DNA of 64,000 nucleotides from Pseudomonas sp. SJZ074. GTDB taxonomy: Bacteria > Pseudomonadota > Gammaproteobacteria > Pseudomonadales > Pseudomonadaceae. The stretch spans positions 86,167 through 150,166 of the forward strand of contig NZ_VIUE01000009.1 of assembly GCF_007828215.1 (NCBI RefSeq), in the 5' to 3' direction. This document shows, piece by piece, positions 55,072-63,911 of this stretch. Below the pieces are notes generated by a model. That model did not search any database, was not told where the DNA came from, and saw nothing but the letters and a program-made list of their open reading frames with translations. The translations under genes were made by a program, and so were the position numbers. The stretch's first letter is position 1, and each line of letters starts with the position of its first letter.

Positions 55072-55716
55072 ATGTCTATCCGCGAACTGCTGAACCCAAC
55101 CAACTCCGCTCTGATCCTGATCGACCACCAGCCACAAATGGCCTTCGGCGTACAGTCGATCGACCGTCAGACCTTGAAGAACAACACCGTCGGCCTGGCC
55201 AAAGCGGCGAAGATCTTCAACGTACCGACGATCTACACCTCGGTCGAAACCGAAAGCTTCAGCGGTTACATCTGGCCTGAACTGTTGGCAGTCCACCCGG
55301 ATCAGAAGCCAATCGAGCGTACTTCGATGAACTCCTGGGAAGACAAGGCGCTGGTTGACGCGGTGAAAGCCACCGGCCGCAAGAAACTGATCATCGCGGC
55401 GCTGTGGACCGAGGTATGCCTGACCTTCCCGGCACTGGAAGCGCTGGCTGAAGGCTACGAGGTCTACATCGTCACCGACGCCTCGGGCGGCACCAGCAAA
55501 GAAGCGCATGACATGTCGGTACAGCGGATGATTCAGGCCGGTGCGGTGCCGGTGACCTGGCAACAAGTGCTGCTGGAGTACCAACGTGACTGGGCACACA
55601 AAGAGACTTACGAGGCGGTGATGGGGCTGGTACTGGAACACAGCGGCGCTTATGGCATGGGCGTGGACTACGCCTACACCATGGTGCACAAGGCTCCGCA
55701 ACGTCAGGCCAAGTAA
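55072..55716 (+). CDS. isochorismatase-family (YcaC-like) cysteine hydrolase
   Basis: A 214-residue cysteine hydrolase. The catalytic Asp is D18 in ALILIDHQPQMAF and the nucleophile is C116 in IIAALWTEVCLTFPALEALA. The length and the trailing region (YQRDWAHKETYEAVMGLVLE) match YcaC. Homologues hydrolyse amides or carbamates; the substrate of YcaC is unsettled. AAAAAGGA precedes the start codon. It is probably regulated by the divergent LysR gene. Confidence 0.9.
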   Translation: MSIRELLNPTNSALILIDHQPQMAFGVQSIDRQTLKNNTVGLAKAAKIFNVPTIYTSVETESFSGYIWPELLAVHPDQKPIERTSMNSWEDKALVDAVKATGRKKLIIAALWTEVCLTFPALEALAEGYEVYIVTDASGGTSKEAHDMSVQRMIQAGAVPVTWQQVLLEYQRDWAHKETYEAVMGLVLEHSGAYGMGVDYAYTMVHKAPQRQAK

Positions 55717-55777
55717 CCCCTGGATAGCTGAAAACCCTGTGGGAGTGTGCCCGGTATCTGTATACGAACCGAATCCC

Positions 55778-55867
55778 TGTGGGAGCGGGCTTGCTCGCGA
55801 AAGCGGAGTATCAGTTGATATCTGATTGACTGACCCACCGCCTTCGCGAGCAAGCCCGCTCCCACAA
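55778..55867. repeat. REPIN, with a partial REP upstream
   Basis: A full inverted pair of GTGGGAGCGGGCTTGCTCGC REPs at 55778-55867; a damaged REP (CTGTGGGAGTGTGCCCGGTA) is at 55737-55756. The elements lie between the isochorismatase and mechanosensitive channel genes, which converge. Confidence 0.88.
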
Positions 55868-55880
55868 GGGGAATGTGGTT

Positions 55881-57179
55881 TCAGATGACCTTTTTCTGTG
55901 GCTCGGGAATATGACTCGCCCCCAGCACCGCCGGCCCCAACCCCGAACGCAAGTCCATGCCACTCGGCTGCTGATACAGGTTCAAGCCGAACTCCGGCAT
56001 CACCGCCAGCAGGTAATCGAAGATATCCCCCTGGATACGCTCGTAGTCGGCCCATGCGGTGGTGCGGGTAAAGCAGTAGATTTCCAGCGGGATGCCCTGG
56101 GCCGTGGTTTGCAACTGGCGCACCATGCAGGTCATGTTCGGCTGGATTTCGGGGTGGCTCTTCAAGTACGCCAGGGCATAGGCGCGGAAGGTGCCGAGGT
56201 TGGTCATGCGCCGGCGGTTGGCCGACATCGCCGCAACGTTGCCCTGGGCTTCGTTCCAGGCCTTGAGCTCGGCCTGTTTGCGGCTGATGTAGTCGGTCAG
56301 CAGGCGCACATGGGTCAGGCGCTGTTCCTCCTCGTCATGCAAGAAGCGCACGCCGCTGGCATCGATGAACAGGCTGCGCTTGATCCGTCGCCCGCCGGAT
56401 TGTTGCATGCCGCGCCAGTTCTTGAACGATTCGGACATCAGCCGCCAGGTCGGGATCGAAACGATGGTCTTGTCGAAGTTCTGCACCTTGACCGTATGCA
56501 GCGTGATATCCACCACATCACCGTCGGCGCCGACCTGGGGCATTTCGATCCAGTCGCCGACTCGCAGCATGTCATTGCTGGTCAGTTGCACGCTGGCGAC
56601 GAACGACAGCAGGGTGTCCTTGTATACCAACAGGATCACCGCCGACATCGCACCCAGGCCCGACAGCAACAACAATGGCGAACGGTCGATCAGGGTGGCG
56701 ACGATGATGATCGCGCTGAATACATACAGCACCATTTTCGTCAGTTGCACATAGCCCTTGATCGAGCGGGTCCGGGCATGTTCGGTGCGAGCGTAGACAT
56801 CCAGCAGGGCGTTGAGCAGGGCGCTGAGGGTCAGCATCAGGAACAGAACGGTGAAGGCCGTGGCGACATTGCCGAGGAACACCAGGCTGGTCTTGCTGAG
56901 GCCGGGTACCAGGGGCAGGCCGAACTGGATGAGCAGCGAAGGTGTCATCTGCGCCAGACGATGGAAGACCTTGTTGTGGCGCAGGTCGCTGACCCAATGC
57001 AGGGCCGGCTGGCGGCCGAGCAGCTTGGCGCCGTGCAGGATCAGGTAGCGCGCCACGCGTCCGAGCACCAGGGCGATGGTCAGCAGCAGCACCAGGGCGA
57101 GGCCGGTATGCAGGAGCGGATGCTGGTCGAGGGCACCCCAGAAGTCTTGGATGTTGAGCCAGAGCTGTTTGATGTCCAT
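55881..57179 (-). CDS. MscS family mechanosensitive ion channel (YbdG-like)
   Basis: A 432-residue inner-membrane protein starting at ATG 57179. About five membrane helices precede the MscS pore helix and beta domain (LVYKDTLLSFVASVQLTSND, MLRVGDWIEMPQVGADGDVV, DITLHTVKVQNFDKTIVSIP). The C-terminal region is longer than in MscS, as in YbdG-type miniconductance channels, which open on osmotic downshock. Its gene diverges from the DEAD-box helicase gene. Confidence 0.9.
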   Translation of the reverse strand: MDIKQLWLNIQDFWGALDQHPLLHTGLALVLLLTIALVLGRVARYLILHGAKLLGRQPALHWVSDLRHNKVFHRLAQMTPSLLIQFGLPLVPGLSKTSLVFLGNVATAFTVLFLMLTLSALLNALLDVYARTEHARTRSIKGYVQLTKMVLYVFSAIIIVATLIDRSPLLLLSGLGAMSAVILLVYKDTLLSFVASVQLTSNDMLRVGDWIEMPQVGADGDVVDITLHTVKVQNFDKTIVSIPTWRLMSESFKNWRGMQQSGGRRIKRSLFIDASGVRFLHDEEEQRLTHVRLLTDYISRKQAELKAWNEAQGNVAAMSANRRRMTNLGTFRAYALAYLKSHPEIQPNMTCMVRQLQTTAQGIPLEIYCFTRTTAWADYERIQGDIFDYLLAVMPEFGLNLYQQPSGMDLRSGLGPAVLGASHIPEPQKKVI

Positions 57180-57372
57180 GGGCGAAACGGATCTTCTATT
57201 GAAATGCGACGTGGGATTAGAGCATTTAAGCCTGCCGAAGTGACTGTTGATGGCGAGTCGGCCGTAAAAAAAAGCCACTGATTGTCGCCGTTTGCATAAA
57301 GAAACTCGGCCTTCGCGCTCGAAACCGTTACCCTATGCAGCTGTTTTTTTGCATTTCTTCGAGGTAGCACCC

Positions 57373-58719
57373 GTGTTTTCCGAATTCGCCCTGCACGAAC
57401 GCCTGCTCAAAGCCGTGGCCGAGCTTAAATTTGTCGAGCCAACGCCGGTGCAGGCAGCGGCCATTCCGCTCGCGCTCCAGGGGCGTGACTTGCGGGTGAC
57501 GGCGCAGACCGGCAGCGGCAAGACCGCCGCGTTCGTGTTGCCGATCCTCAATCGCCTGATCGGTCCGGCCAAGGTCCGTGTCAGCATCAAGACCCTGATC
57601 CTGCTGCCGACCCGTGAACTGGCCCAGCAGACCTTGAAGGAAGTGGAGCGTTTCTCGCAGTTCACTTTCATCAAGTCCGGCCTGATCACCGGCGGCGAAG
57701 ACTTCAAGGTCCAAGCCGCCATGCTGCGCAAGGTGCCGGACATCCTGATCGGTACGCCGGGACGGATGATCGAACAATTGAACGCCGGTAACCTCGACCT
57801 CAAGGAAGTCGAAGTGCTGGTGCTGGATGAGGCCGACCGCATGCTCGACATGGGCTTCGCCGAAGACGTGCAGCGGCTGGTGGACGAATGCGCCAACCGC
57901 CAGCAGACCATGCTGTTCTCCGCCACCACCGGCGGTTCGGGCCTGCGGGAGATGGTCGCCAAGGTGCTGAACAACCCGGAGCACTTGCAGCTCAACGCGG
58001 TCAGCCAACTGAACTCCACCACCCGCCAGCAGATCATCACGGCGGATCACAACCAGCACAAAGAGCAGATCGTCAACTGGTTGCTGGCCAACGAGACTTA
58101 CGAAAAAGCCATCGTGTTCACCAACACCCGTGCCATGGCCGACCGCATCTACGGCCGCCTGGTGGCACAGGAATACAAGGCGTTCGTGCTGCACGGCGAG
58201 AAGGACCAGAAGGATCGCAAGCTGGCGATCGATCGCCTCAAGCAGGGCGGCGTGAAGATCCTCGTGGCCACCGACGTCGCCGCGCGCGGCCTGGACGTGG
58301 AAGGCCTGGACCTGGTCATCAACTTCGACATGCCCCGTAGCGGCGACGAATACGTGCACCGCATCGGCCGTACCGGTCGCGCCGGCAACGATGGCCTGGC
58401 GATCTCGCTGATCTGCCACGGCGACTGGAACCTGATGTCGAGCATCGAGCGCTACCTCAAGCAGAGCTTCGAGCGCCGCACCATCAAGGAAGTCAAAGGT
58501 ACCTACGGCGGACCGAAAAAGGTCAAGGCTTCGGGCAAGGCCGTCGGCGCGAAGAAGAAAAAGGTCGACGCCAAGGGCGACAAGAAGAAAACCGCCGCCA
58601 AGGCCCCGACCAAGCGCAAGACCGCCAACCGCCCGAAGAGCGATGCGCCTTCGCTGGTCAGCAAGGATGGCATGGCGCCCCTCAAGCGCCGCAAGCCAGA
58701 GGCGCCCGCGACTGAGTAA
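57373..58719 (+). CDS. DEAD-box ATP-dependent RNA helicase
   Basis: A 448-residue helicase starting at GTG 57373 behind GAGGT. All motifs are in place: Q motif FVEPTPVQAAAIP, Walker A VTAQTGSGKTAAF (44-51), LLPTRELAQQ, DEAD 152-155 (VLDEADRMLD), SATTG, VATDVAARGLDVEG and HRIGRTGRAGN. The basic C-terminus (lysine- and alanine-rich from about residue 395) resembles RhlE/SrmB-like accessory helicases of RNA decay or ribosome assembly. Which one is not certain. Confidence 0.92.
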   Translation: MFSEFALHERLLKAVAELKFVEPTPVQAAAIPLALQGRDLRVTAQTGSGKTAAFVLPILNRLIGPAKVRVSIKTLILLPTRELAQQTLKEVERFSQFTFIKSGLITGGEDFKVQAAMLRKVPDILIGTPGRMIEQLNAGNLDLKEVEVLVLDEADRMLDMGFAEDVQRLVDECANRQQTMLFSATTGGSGLREMVAKVLNNPEHLQLNAVSQLNSTTRQQIITADHNQHKEQIVNWLLANETYEKAIVFTNTRAMADRIYGRLVAQEYKAFVLHGEKDQKDRKLAIDRLKQGGVKILVATDVAARGLDVEGLDLVINFDMPRSGDEYVHRIGRTGRAGNDGLAISLICHGDWNLMSSIERYLKQSFERRTIKEVKGTYGGPKKVKASGKAVGAKKKKVDAKGDKKKTAAKAPTKRKTANRPKSDAPSLVSKDGMAPLKRRKPEAPATE

Positions 58720-58740
58720 GCCTGCGGCGCGGCTCCACAA

Positions 58741-58767
58741 AAAACCGGACCTGCGTCCGGTTTTTTT
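58741..58767 (+). terminator. intrinsic terminator after the DEAD-box helicase
   Basis: ACCGGAC-CTGC-GTCCGGT stem-loop followed by seven T; preceded by a run of A, so it can also act on the opposite strand. The same sequence with a different loop recurs at 61892. Confidence 0.92.
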
Positions 58768-58838
58768 ATGAGCGAAATCAACACTTAAGCTTGGCGCCGC
58801 CCCCTCGCCACAAGAGCGGGTGGTCTGGCTTTGGTTGG

Positions 58839-59114
58839 TCAGCCCGCTTTTTTCCCGGCATCCTTCAGTTCCTCCAGACGCTTATCAATCAACTGGCACT
58901 TGTCCGGCACGTCCTTGCTGGCTGTCTCCAGATCCATGGCCTGCAACTCATCATTCATCTCCTTGGCCTTGGCCGGGTTCTGTTGGGTGAGCTTGGTGAC
59001 TTCCTGAGCGAGCTGTTCGCGTTTGGCGGTGGCTTCTTCCGGGGTGCAAGTGGCCCAGGCGGGCAGGGCGCAGGTGAGCGTGGCGGCGAGGGTGAATGTC
59101 AGGAGGGGTTTCAT
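58839..59114 (-). CDS. small exported helical protein
   Basis: A 91-residue protein with a signal peptide (TFTLAATLTCALPAWA) and a charged helical mature chain (KREQLAQEVTKLTQQNPAKA) containing two cysteines (TCTPEE, DKCQLI). It is similar in layout to DUF5339-type periplasmic proteins. No function known. It is the only gene between the helicase terminator and the propeller-cytochrome gene, and diverges from the latter. Confidence 0.75.
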   Translation of the reverse strand: MKPLLTFTLAATLTCALPAWATCTPEEATAKREQLAQEVTKLTQQNPAKAKEMNDELQAMDLETASKDVPDKCQLIDKRLEELKDAGKKAG

Positions 59115-59321
59115 GGTGTGAGCCTCGTATTCCTTGTTGGGCAGGTAATGGGTTGAGGCCGATGTCGGGTGGAAAGTTCATTGACCGCCGTCCTGGTGAC
59201 TTCTTTTCGGAATGACCCTGGCCGATATTAAACAGTCGTCTACCATGGAGAAACGACCGGTAGCATTGCGCCTGCATCGCTGGGTCGCTTCTTGAGCAGC
59301 ATTATCAAAGGAATGAAAACT

Positions 59322-61814
59322 ATGACCCTTAGAGCGATATTCAGTCGCCTGATGTTGTGCCTGTGCAGCGTGTTCGCAGTCTCATCGACCTATGCCGAAA
59401 GCGTGATCATTGCCACTCCGCAACGAGGTGTGGGGATCGAAGTGGATGTCTTCGACAGTCCTGATGCTATCAATGGAAAACCGTCCGCAACCAGCAGTGT
59501 GCCAGCCACTTCGGTTGGGTTGTTTACACCCGCGGTGCAGTCGTTCAAAGGCAAGTTGTATATGTTCTGGGTCAGCGAGAGCGACACCGCTCATATCTAT
59601 TTTTCCACTTCGGCGGAGGGAAGTAATTGGTCTACTCCACAGCCCATCCCCGTCCCCAATCTCGTGGGTAATGTTTCCGTCACGGTGTTCAAACAAAAAC
59701 TGATACTGACCTTTACCGGCCAGGCTCAAATAAATAGCGTCAGTTCCGAAGACGGCATGACCTGGTCCAACGCCATTCCTGTCACGGCCTCCGATGATGC
59801 GGCCTATAACAGTCCTGTGGTGTACAACGGGCAATTGTTTGTCTTCTACTGCGAGGAGGACGACAGCACTGTTTACTACGTGACCTCGGACGACGGTCTT
59901 CAGTGGAGCCAGCCAAATCTCGGGTTCAAGGCAAACGCCTACAGGATCCTGAGCATCGTGCCGGTGGTCTATAACGGTGAGCTGCTGCTTTACTACTCTT
60001 ATGATATTGGCCATCTGGCCGTGCGTGCTTACGACCGCAGTGCTCATTGGGGCGATGAGCAAACGCTGTCGGGTATAGCCAATGAGCTTCTGTTAAGCCG
60101 CGCAACAATGATCGGCAAGCGCATTTTTATCAGCAGTGGCACCAATACGTTCGCTTCAACCGATGGGGTCAACTGGAGTCCCTATTTTTCCAAAACGCTC
60201 GGGGATTTGACGGGCGCGCCGGGACTGGGTGTTTCCTATGCCATTACCACAGGCGATCTGACGGCGGACAACCCGCAACTGCCTGCGGACCTGGCAACGG
60301 GGCTCAGCCACACCGACTATGCAACCTTCGCCTGGCGGAGCTTTTTCGCCCTGAACAATACGGCCAAAACCCCGTTGCCGGCTAACCGTGGCGTTGGCAA
60401 TCCCGACAGTAGTTTTGCGGATTCGGGCAGGGCCTCACAATCTCCCAATCCCTTGTTGTGGCAAACCTTTGCTCACCGTACCGAGCTGTTTCCGGCGGCA
60501 AAAGAACAAAAGAACTCCGCAGGCGGTCCCGTTCGTCCGTATGGTTCCGACCCGCAATACAGCTACATCAATTTCCCCAACGGGGCGCCCTTGGCGGCAG
60601 GCGCCACTTATGCTCATTACAACAATCTGGACGAGGCGACCCAGATAGGGCAGAACGCGATATTCTTCCCGGTCAACCCACCGAATGTGGCAAAGACAGG
60701 AAACGACTATGCGCCTTCGAACGACAGCCAGATCCTGTTCGAGGCCAAGGCCAACCCTGTCGTTTATGAGTACGCGAGAACCCTGAGCAGTTTTCAGGAC
60801 CCTATTGTGTTGCCCGACGGTGCGGTGGAGGTCAAGGCGGCATGGCGCAAACTGGCAGACATTCCGGTACAGAATCGTGCGCGCTACCATACGGCGACGG
60901 TGGTGACCTATCAGGGCAAGGACGATGCGCCGGTGGCGCACAATGAAGACTACGCGCTGGTCGCCCTGCATATCATCCACAAGACGCCCAACTATCCGAC
61001 GTTCATATTCGCCACGTTCGAACACGAGGATGCCCTGACCTTGTCCGATGGCAAGTCTCCGAGCGGGCTTTACTACATCGCTAACTACAACGAGATTGCC
61101 TATCCCGGTCTCGACACGACAGAAAATCCCCCGACTGCCAGCTTCTCCGACGGCAACAAAACCTATACGGTTCCTTTGCCGAAGGCGGGTCCCGTTGCCA
61201 ATGCGAATCTGATTCCGCCCGTCTACTCCAACAGTAACGGAATTCCCGAAGGACAAGCCGGCCCGATCCGTGTGGTGCAACCGCTGACCATTTATTCCGA
61301 AGTCGAAGCGGTGAATAACCGGGTCAAACAGCTCATGGACGGCAGCAGTGAGTTCAACAATTCGGTCTGGAAGCACTATCGGCTTAAAGGTGTGCAAGCC
61401 ATCCCGTCGAGCACTCAAACCGATCCGGATTACTACCTGGCCAATATCATGGTCGAAAGCAGCCAGCCGGGGATCCAGCTGTTTCGTGGCAGCAACGTAT
61501 TCCCGATTCGGAATGACAACACCCTGACCAATGCGCGCAACCAGGCGAACATCATGGTGCCGGATTACGCTCACAGCACTCAAAGCCTGACCATGGGCGG
61601 CTGCATGGGGTGCCACGGCATTGCCCAGAGTTCGCTGAAACAAGGTTTCAGTTTTCTGTTCGATGCCATCAATCCTATGCTCGGTAATAAACAAACCGGC
61701 TTCGCGAACCCGGAGACCGTAGGTTTACCGGACCCGCGCACGATGAAGGAAAGGGCCCAGAAATATTCTTTCGGTCCTCAGAATGAGGAAGCCGTTGAGA
61801 AGGCGGGCCAGTAA
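59322..61814 (+). CDS. exported Asp-box beta-propeller protein with C-terminal c-type haem motif
   Basis: An 830-residue protein; ATG 59322 (AAGGA nine bases upstream) is preferred to ATG 59313 or TTG 59292. A signal peptide (LMLCLCSVFAVSSTYA) is followed by five Asp-box/BNR-like blades, about residues 95-285: STSAEGSNWS, SSEDGMTWSN, TSDDGLQWSQ, AYDRSAHWGD and ASTDGVNWSP. Residues from about 330 form a second module (TDYATFAWRSFFALNN, then ADIPVQNRARYHTATV) ending with MGGCMGCHGIAQ, one CxxCH (C761, C764, H765). The function is unknown; a periplasmic or secreted electron-transfer or carbohydrate-binding role is possible. GC is visibly low (two 60-base lines counted at 30 and 31 G+C). Confidence 0.75.
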   Translation: MTLRAIFSRLMLCLCSVFAVSSTYAESVIIATPQRGVGIEVDVFDSPDAINGKPSATSSVPATSVGLFTPAVQSFKGKLYMFWVSESDTAHIYFSTSAEGSNWSTPQPIPVPNLVGNVSVTVFKQKLILTFTGQAQINSVSSEDGMTWSNAIPVTASDDAAYNSPVVYNGQLFVFYCEEDDSTVYYVTSDDGLQWSQPNLGFKANAYRILSIVPVVYNGELLLYYSYDIGHLAVRAYDRSAHWGDEQTLSGIANELLLSRATMIGKRIFISSGTNTFASTDGVNWSPYFSKTLGDLTGAPGLGVSYAITTGDLTADNPQLPADLATGLSHTDYATFAWRSFFALNNTAKTPLPANRGVGNPDSSFADSGRASQSPNPLLWQTFAHRTELFPAAKEQKNSAGGPVRPYGSDPQYSYINFPNGAPLAAGATYAHYNNLDEATQIGQNAIFFPVNPPNVAKTGNDYAPSNDSQILFEAKANPVVYEYARTLSSFQDPIVLPDGAVEVKAAWRKLADIPVQNRARYHTATVVTYQGKDDAPVAHNEDYALVALHIIHKTPNYPTFIFATFEHEDALTLSDGKSPSGLYYIANYNEIAYPGLDTTENPPTASFSDGNKTYTVPLPKAGPVANANLIPPVYSNSNGIPEGQAGPIRVVQPLTIYSEVEAVNNRVKQLMDGSSEFNNSVWKHYRLKGVQAIPSSTQTDPDYYLANIMVESSQPGIQLFRGSNVFPIRNDNTLTNARNQANIMVPDYAHSTQSLTMGGCMGCHGIAQSSLKQGFSFLFDAINPMLGNKQTGFANPETVGLPDPRTMKERAQKYSFGPQNEEAVEKAGQ

Positions 61815-62165
61815 CAGCTCACACTTCGAACGGTGAAGCTCATAAGCGCGGATAACCGCGTCTCCTGAAGCAGGCACCAAGCTTTTTCGAGAAAAAACCG
61901 GACGTTGGGTCCGGTTTTTTTATGAGATGAGCATAGTTTGGTTGGGGTAGACATAGAACTCTCGCCACAGAAGCTGGCTTGCATGATTCGACAGCCCTTG
62001 CGTCTTCCAGCTTCCTAAGACCTTTCCCATTTTTGCGGAAGGCGCCTGATTTCAGACGAACGGGACCATCGATAGCCTTGAGCGCAACTATTTAATTGAC
62101 GTCAAAATGATGGCCATCTAACATCGCGCCGCTATTTTGATATCACTTCGCTCGAGGGATCGAAC
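61815..62165. other. gap before the TpsB gene
   Basis: Apart from the terminator at 61892-61921, no gene is seen. A perfect palindrome TTGACGTCAA lies at 62096-62105, about 60 bases before the TpsB start, in an AT-richer stretch that probably holds its promoter. Confidence 0.5.
61892..61921 (+). terminator. intrinsic terminator after the propeller-cytochrome gene
   Basis: ACCGGAC-GTTGG-GTCCGGT with flanking A and T runs. The stem and 3' flank (GTCCGGTTTTTTTATGAG) are identical to those at 58755-58772. Confidence 0.92.
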
Positions 62166-63872
62166 ATGTTTACACCCGCCCATTGGGCGAGGTTGTGCCT
62201 GGCTTTGCTGTGCCTGTCTCCGCTTACCCTGGCTCACGCCGCCCCGACCCCCGGTGAAACCGACCTGATCCGCGAGCGCCAGAACCGTCTGCTCGAAGAG
62301 CAGCGCCGCCGTCTGGAGGAGCTCAAGGACCTGCCGGGCCAAGAGGCGAAACCGACCCAGCCAACCGCTCCGGCCGATACCCGTTGCTTCCCCATCAAGA
62401 CCATCGAACTCAAGGGCGCCGACAGTCTTTCGGCCGGTGAGCGCGAGCGTCTGCTCCAGCCCTACATCGGCCAATGCCTGGGCGTGCCCCAGCTCAATGA
62501 ATTGCTCAAGGTCATCACCGACCACTACATCGAAAAAGGCCTGGTCACCAGCCGTGCCTACTTGCCGCAGCAGGACCTGTCCAGCGGTCACTTGCAGGTG
62601 CTGGTGGTCGAGGGCCGGCTCGAAGGCTTGAAAGGCGCCGAGAACAGCCAGCTGTCGGCGCGTGAGTTGGCGATGGCGTTTCCCGGCAAGACCGGCGAGC
62701 TGGTCAACCTGCGGGAAATCGAGCAGATGGTGGACCAGCTCAATCGCCTGCCGTCGAATCAGGCGCAAATGGAGCTGACCCCCGGCCAGAACGTCGGCGG
62801 CAGTGAAGTGCTGGTCAAAAATACCCCGCAGAAGCCCTGGCGCGCCGGGCTGTCCCGGAGCAACGACGGCCAGCGCAGCACCGGCGAGCAGCAGTGGGGC
62901 ACCCGTTTCGAATGGGACAGCCCGCTGGGCCTGGCCGATCAGTTAATGTTGCGCGGCGGTCATGACGCGATGACCGATCACCAGCACACCTCGCGCAACG
63001 CCATGCTCTATTACAACCTGCCGTTTGGCTGGTGGAACGTCAGCTACACCTACAGCCAGAGCGAGTACCGCTCGCAGATCGCGGCCAACGGTTTCAACTT
63101 CAAGCAGAGCGGTGACAGCCAGAACCATCAGTTGCGGGTCGAGCGGGTCATCTACCGCGACGCCATGAGCAAAACTTCTCTCAACACCGGTCTGGCCTAC
63201 CTGCGCAGCAACAACTTCATCGAAGACAGCAAACTGGCGCTGAGCAGCAATCGCCTGAGCGAAGCGCAGTTCGGTATCAACCACGGCCGTCGGGTCGGCA
63301 GTGCCTTCGTCAACCTGGACCTGGGCATGCAGCAAGGCATCGGCGCCTTCGATGCCCAGGCCAACCACAACCCGGCCCGAGGCCAGGCTGATGCCCGCTA
63401 TCGCAAATACACCGCCACGGTCAGCTATTTGCAACCGTTCAAACTGTGGGACGAGTCTTTCAGCTTCAGCAGCCTGATGACCGGCCAGCGCAGCGAAGAC
63501 GTGCTGTTCAGCCCGCAGCGCATGAGCCTGGGCGGGGAGTCTTCGATTCGTGGTTACAAGGACCAATCGTTGGCGGGTGACAACGGTGGCTACTGGCGCA
63601 ACGACCTGCGCTGGAGCCGCCCGGTCACGCTGCAATGGTTGCGTCCGGTATTTGCCGAATACGGCACCAGCCTGGGCTATGACCAGGGTGTGATCAGCGG
63701 GACCCGCTACAACGGCGATCAGCACGGGCGCATGTCGAGCAACTCGGTGGAGCTGTTCGCCCGAGGCGAGCACCTGAGCGCCAGCGTCACCTTTGCCCAC
63801 TCCTTGGAACGCCCGGATGCCCTGACGGAGCGCGAAGCGCCGATCTATTTCCGCGTGGAAGCTCTTTTTTAA
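62166..63872 (+). CDS. two-partner secretion outer-membrane transporter (ShlB/FhaC/HecB family, TpsB)
   Basis: A 568-residue TpsB. A signal peptide (LCLALLCLSPLTLAHAA) and the N-terminal plug helix (RERQNRLLEEQRRRLEELKD) precede two POTRA domains (about 75-235; GLVTSRAYLPQQDLSSGHLQ). The 16-strand barrel follows, with the L6 motif SSIRGYKDQSLAGDNGGYWR that is essential in Omp85 transporters, ending with terminal Phe. It exports and folds a TpsA exoprotein, whose start follows 39 bases later. Confidence 0.93.
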   Translation: MFTPAHWARLCLALLCLSPLTLAHAAPTPGETDLIRERQNRLLEEQRRRLEELKDLPGQEAKPTQPTAPADTRCFPIKTIELKGADSLSAGERERLLQPYIGQCLGVPQLNELLKVITDHYIEKGLVTSRAYLPQQDLSSGHLQVLVVEGRLEGLKGAENSQLSARELAMAFPGKTGELVNLREIEQMVDQLNRLPSNQAQMELTPGQNVGGSEVLVKNTPQKPWRAGLSRSNDGQRSTGEQQWGTRFEWDSPLGLADQLMLRGGHDAMTDHQHTSRNAMLYYNLPFGWWNVSYTYSQSEYRSQIAANGFNFKQSGDSQNHQLRVERVIYRDAMSKTSLNTGLAYLRSNNFIEDSKLALSSNRLSEAQFGINHGRRVGSAFVNLDLGMQQGIGAFDAQANHNPARGQADARYRKYTATVSYLQPFKLWDESFSFSSLMTGQRSEDVLFSPQRMSLGGESSIRGYKDQSLAGDNGGYWRNDLRWSRPVTLQWLRPVFAEYGTSLGYDQGVISGTRYNGDQHGRMSSNSVELFARGEHLSASVTFAHSLERPDALTEREAPIYFRVEALF

Positions 63873-63911
63873 ATTCTGCCCTTTTAAATGTTGTAGCAAC
63901 GAGATCTGATC

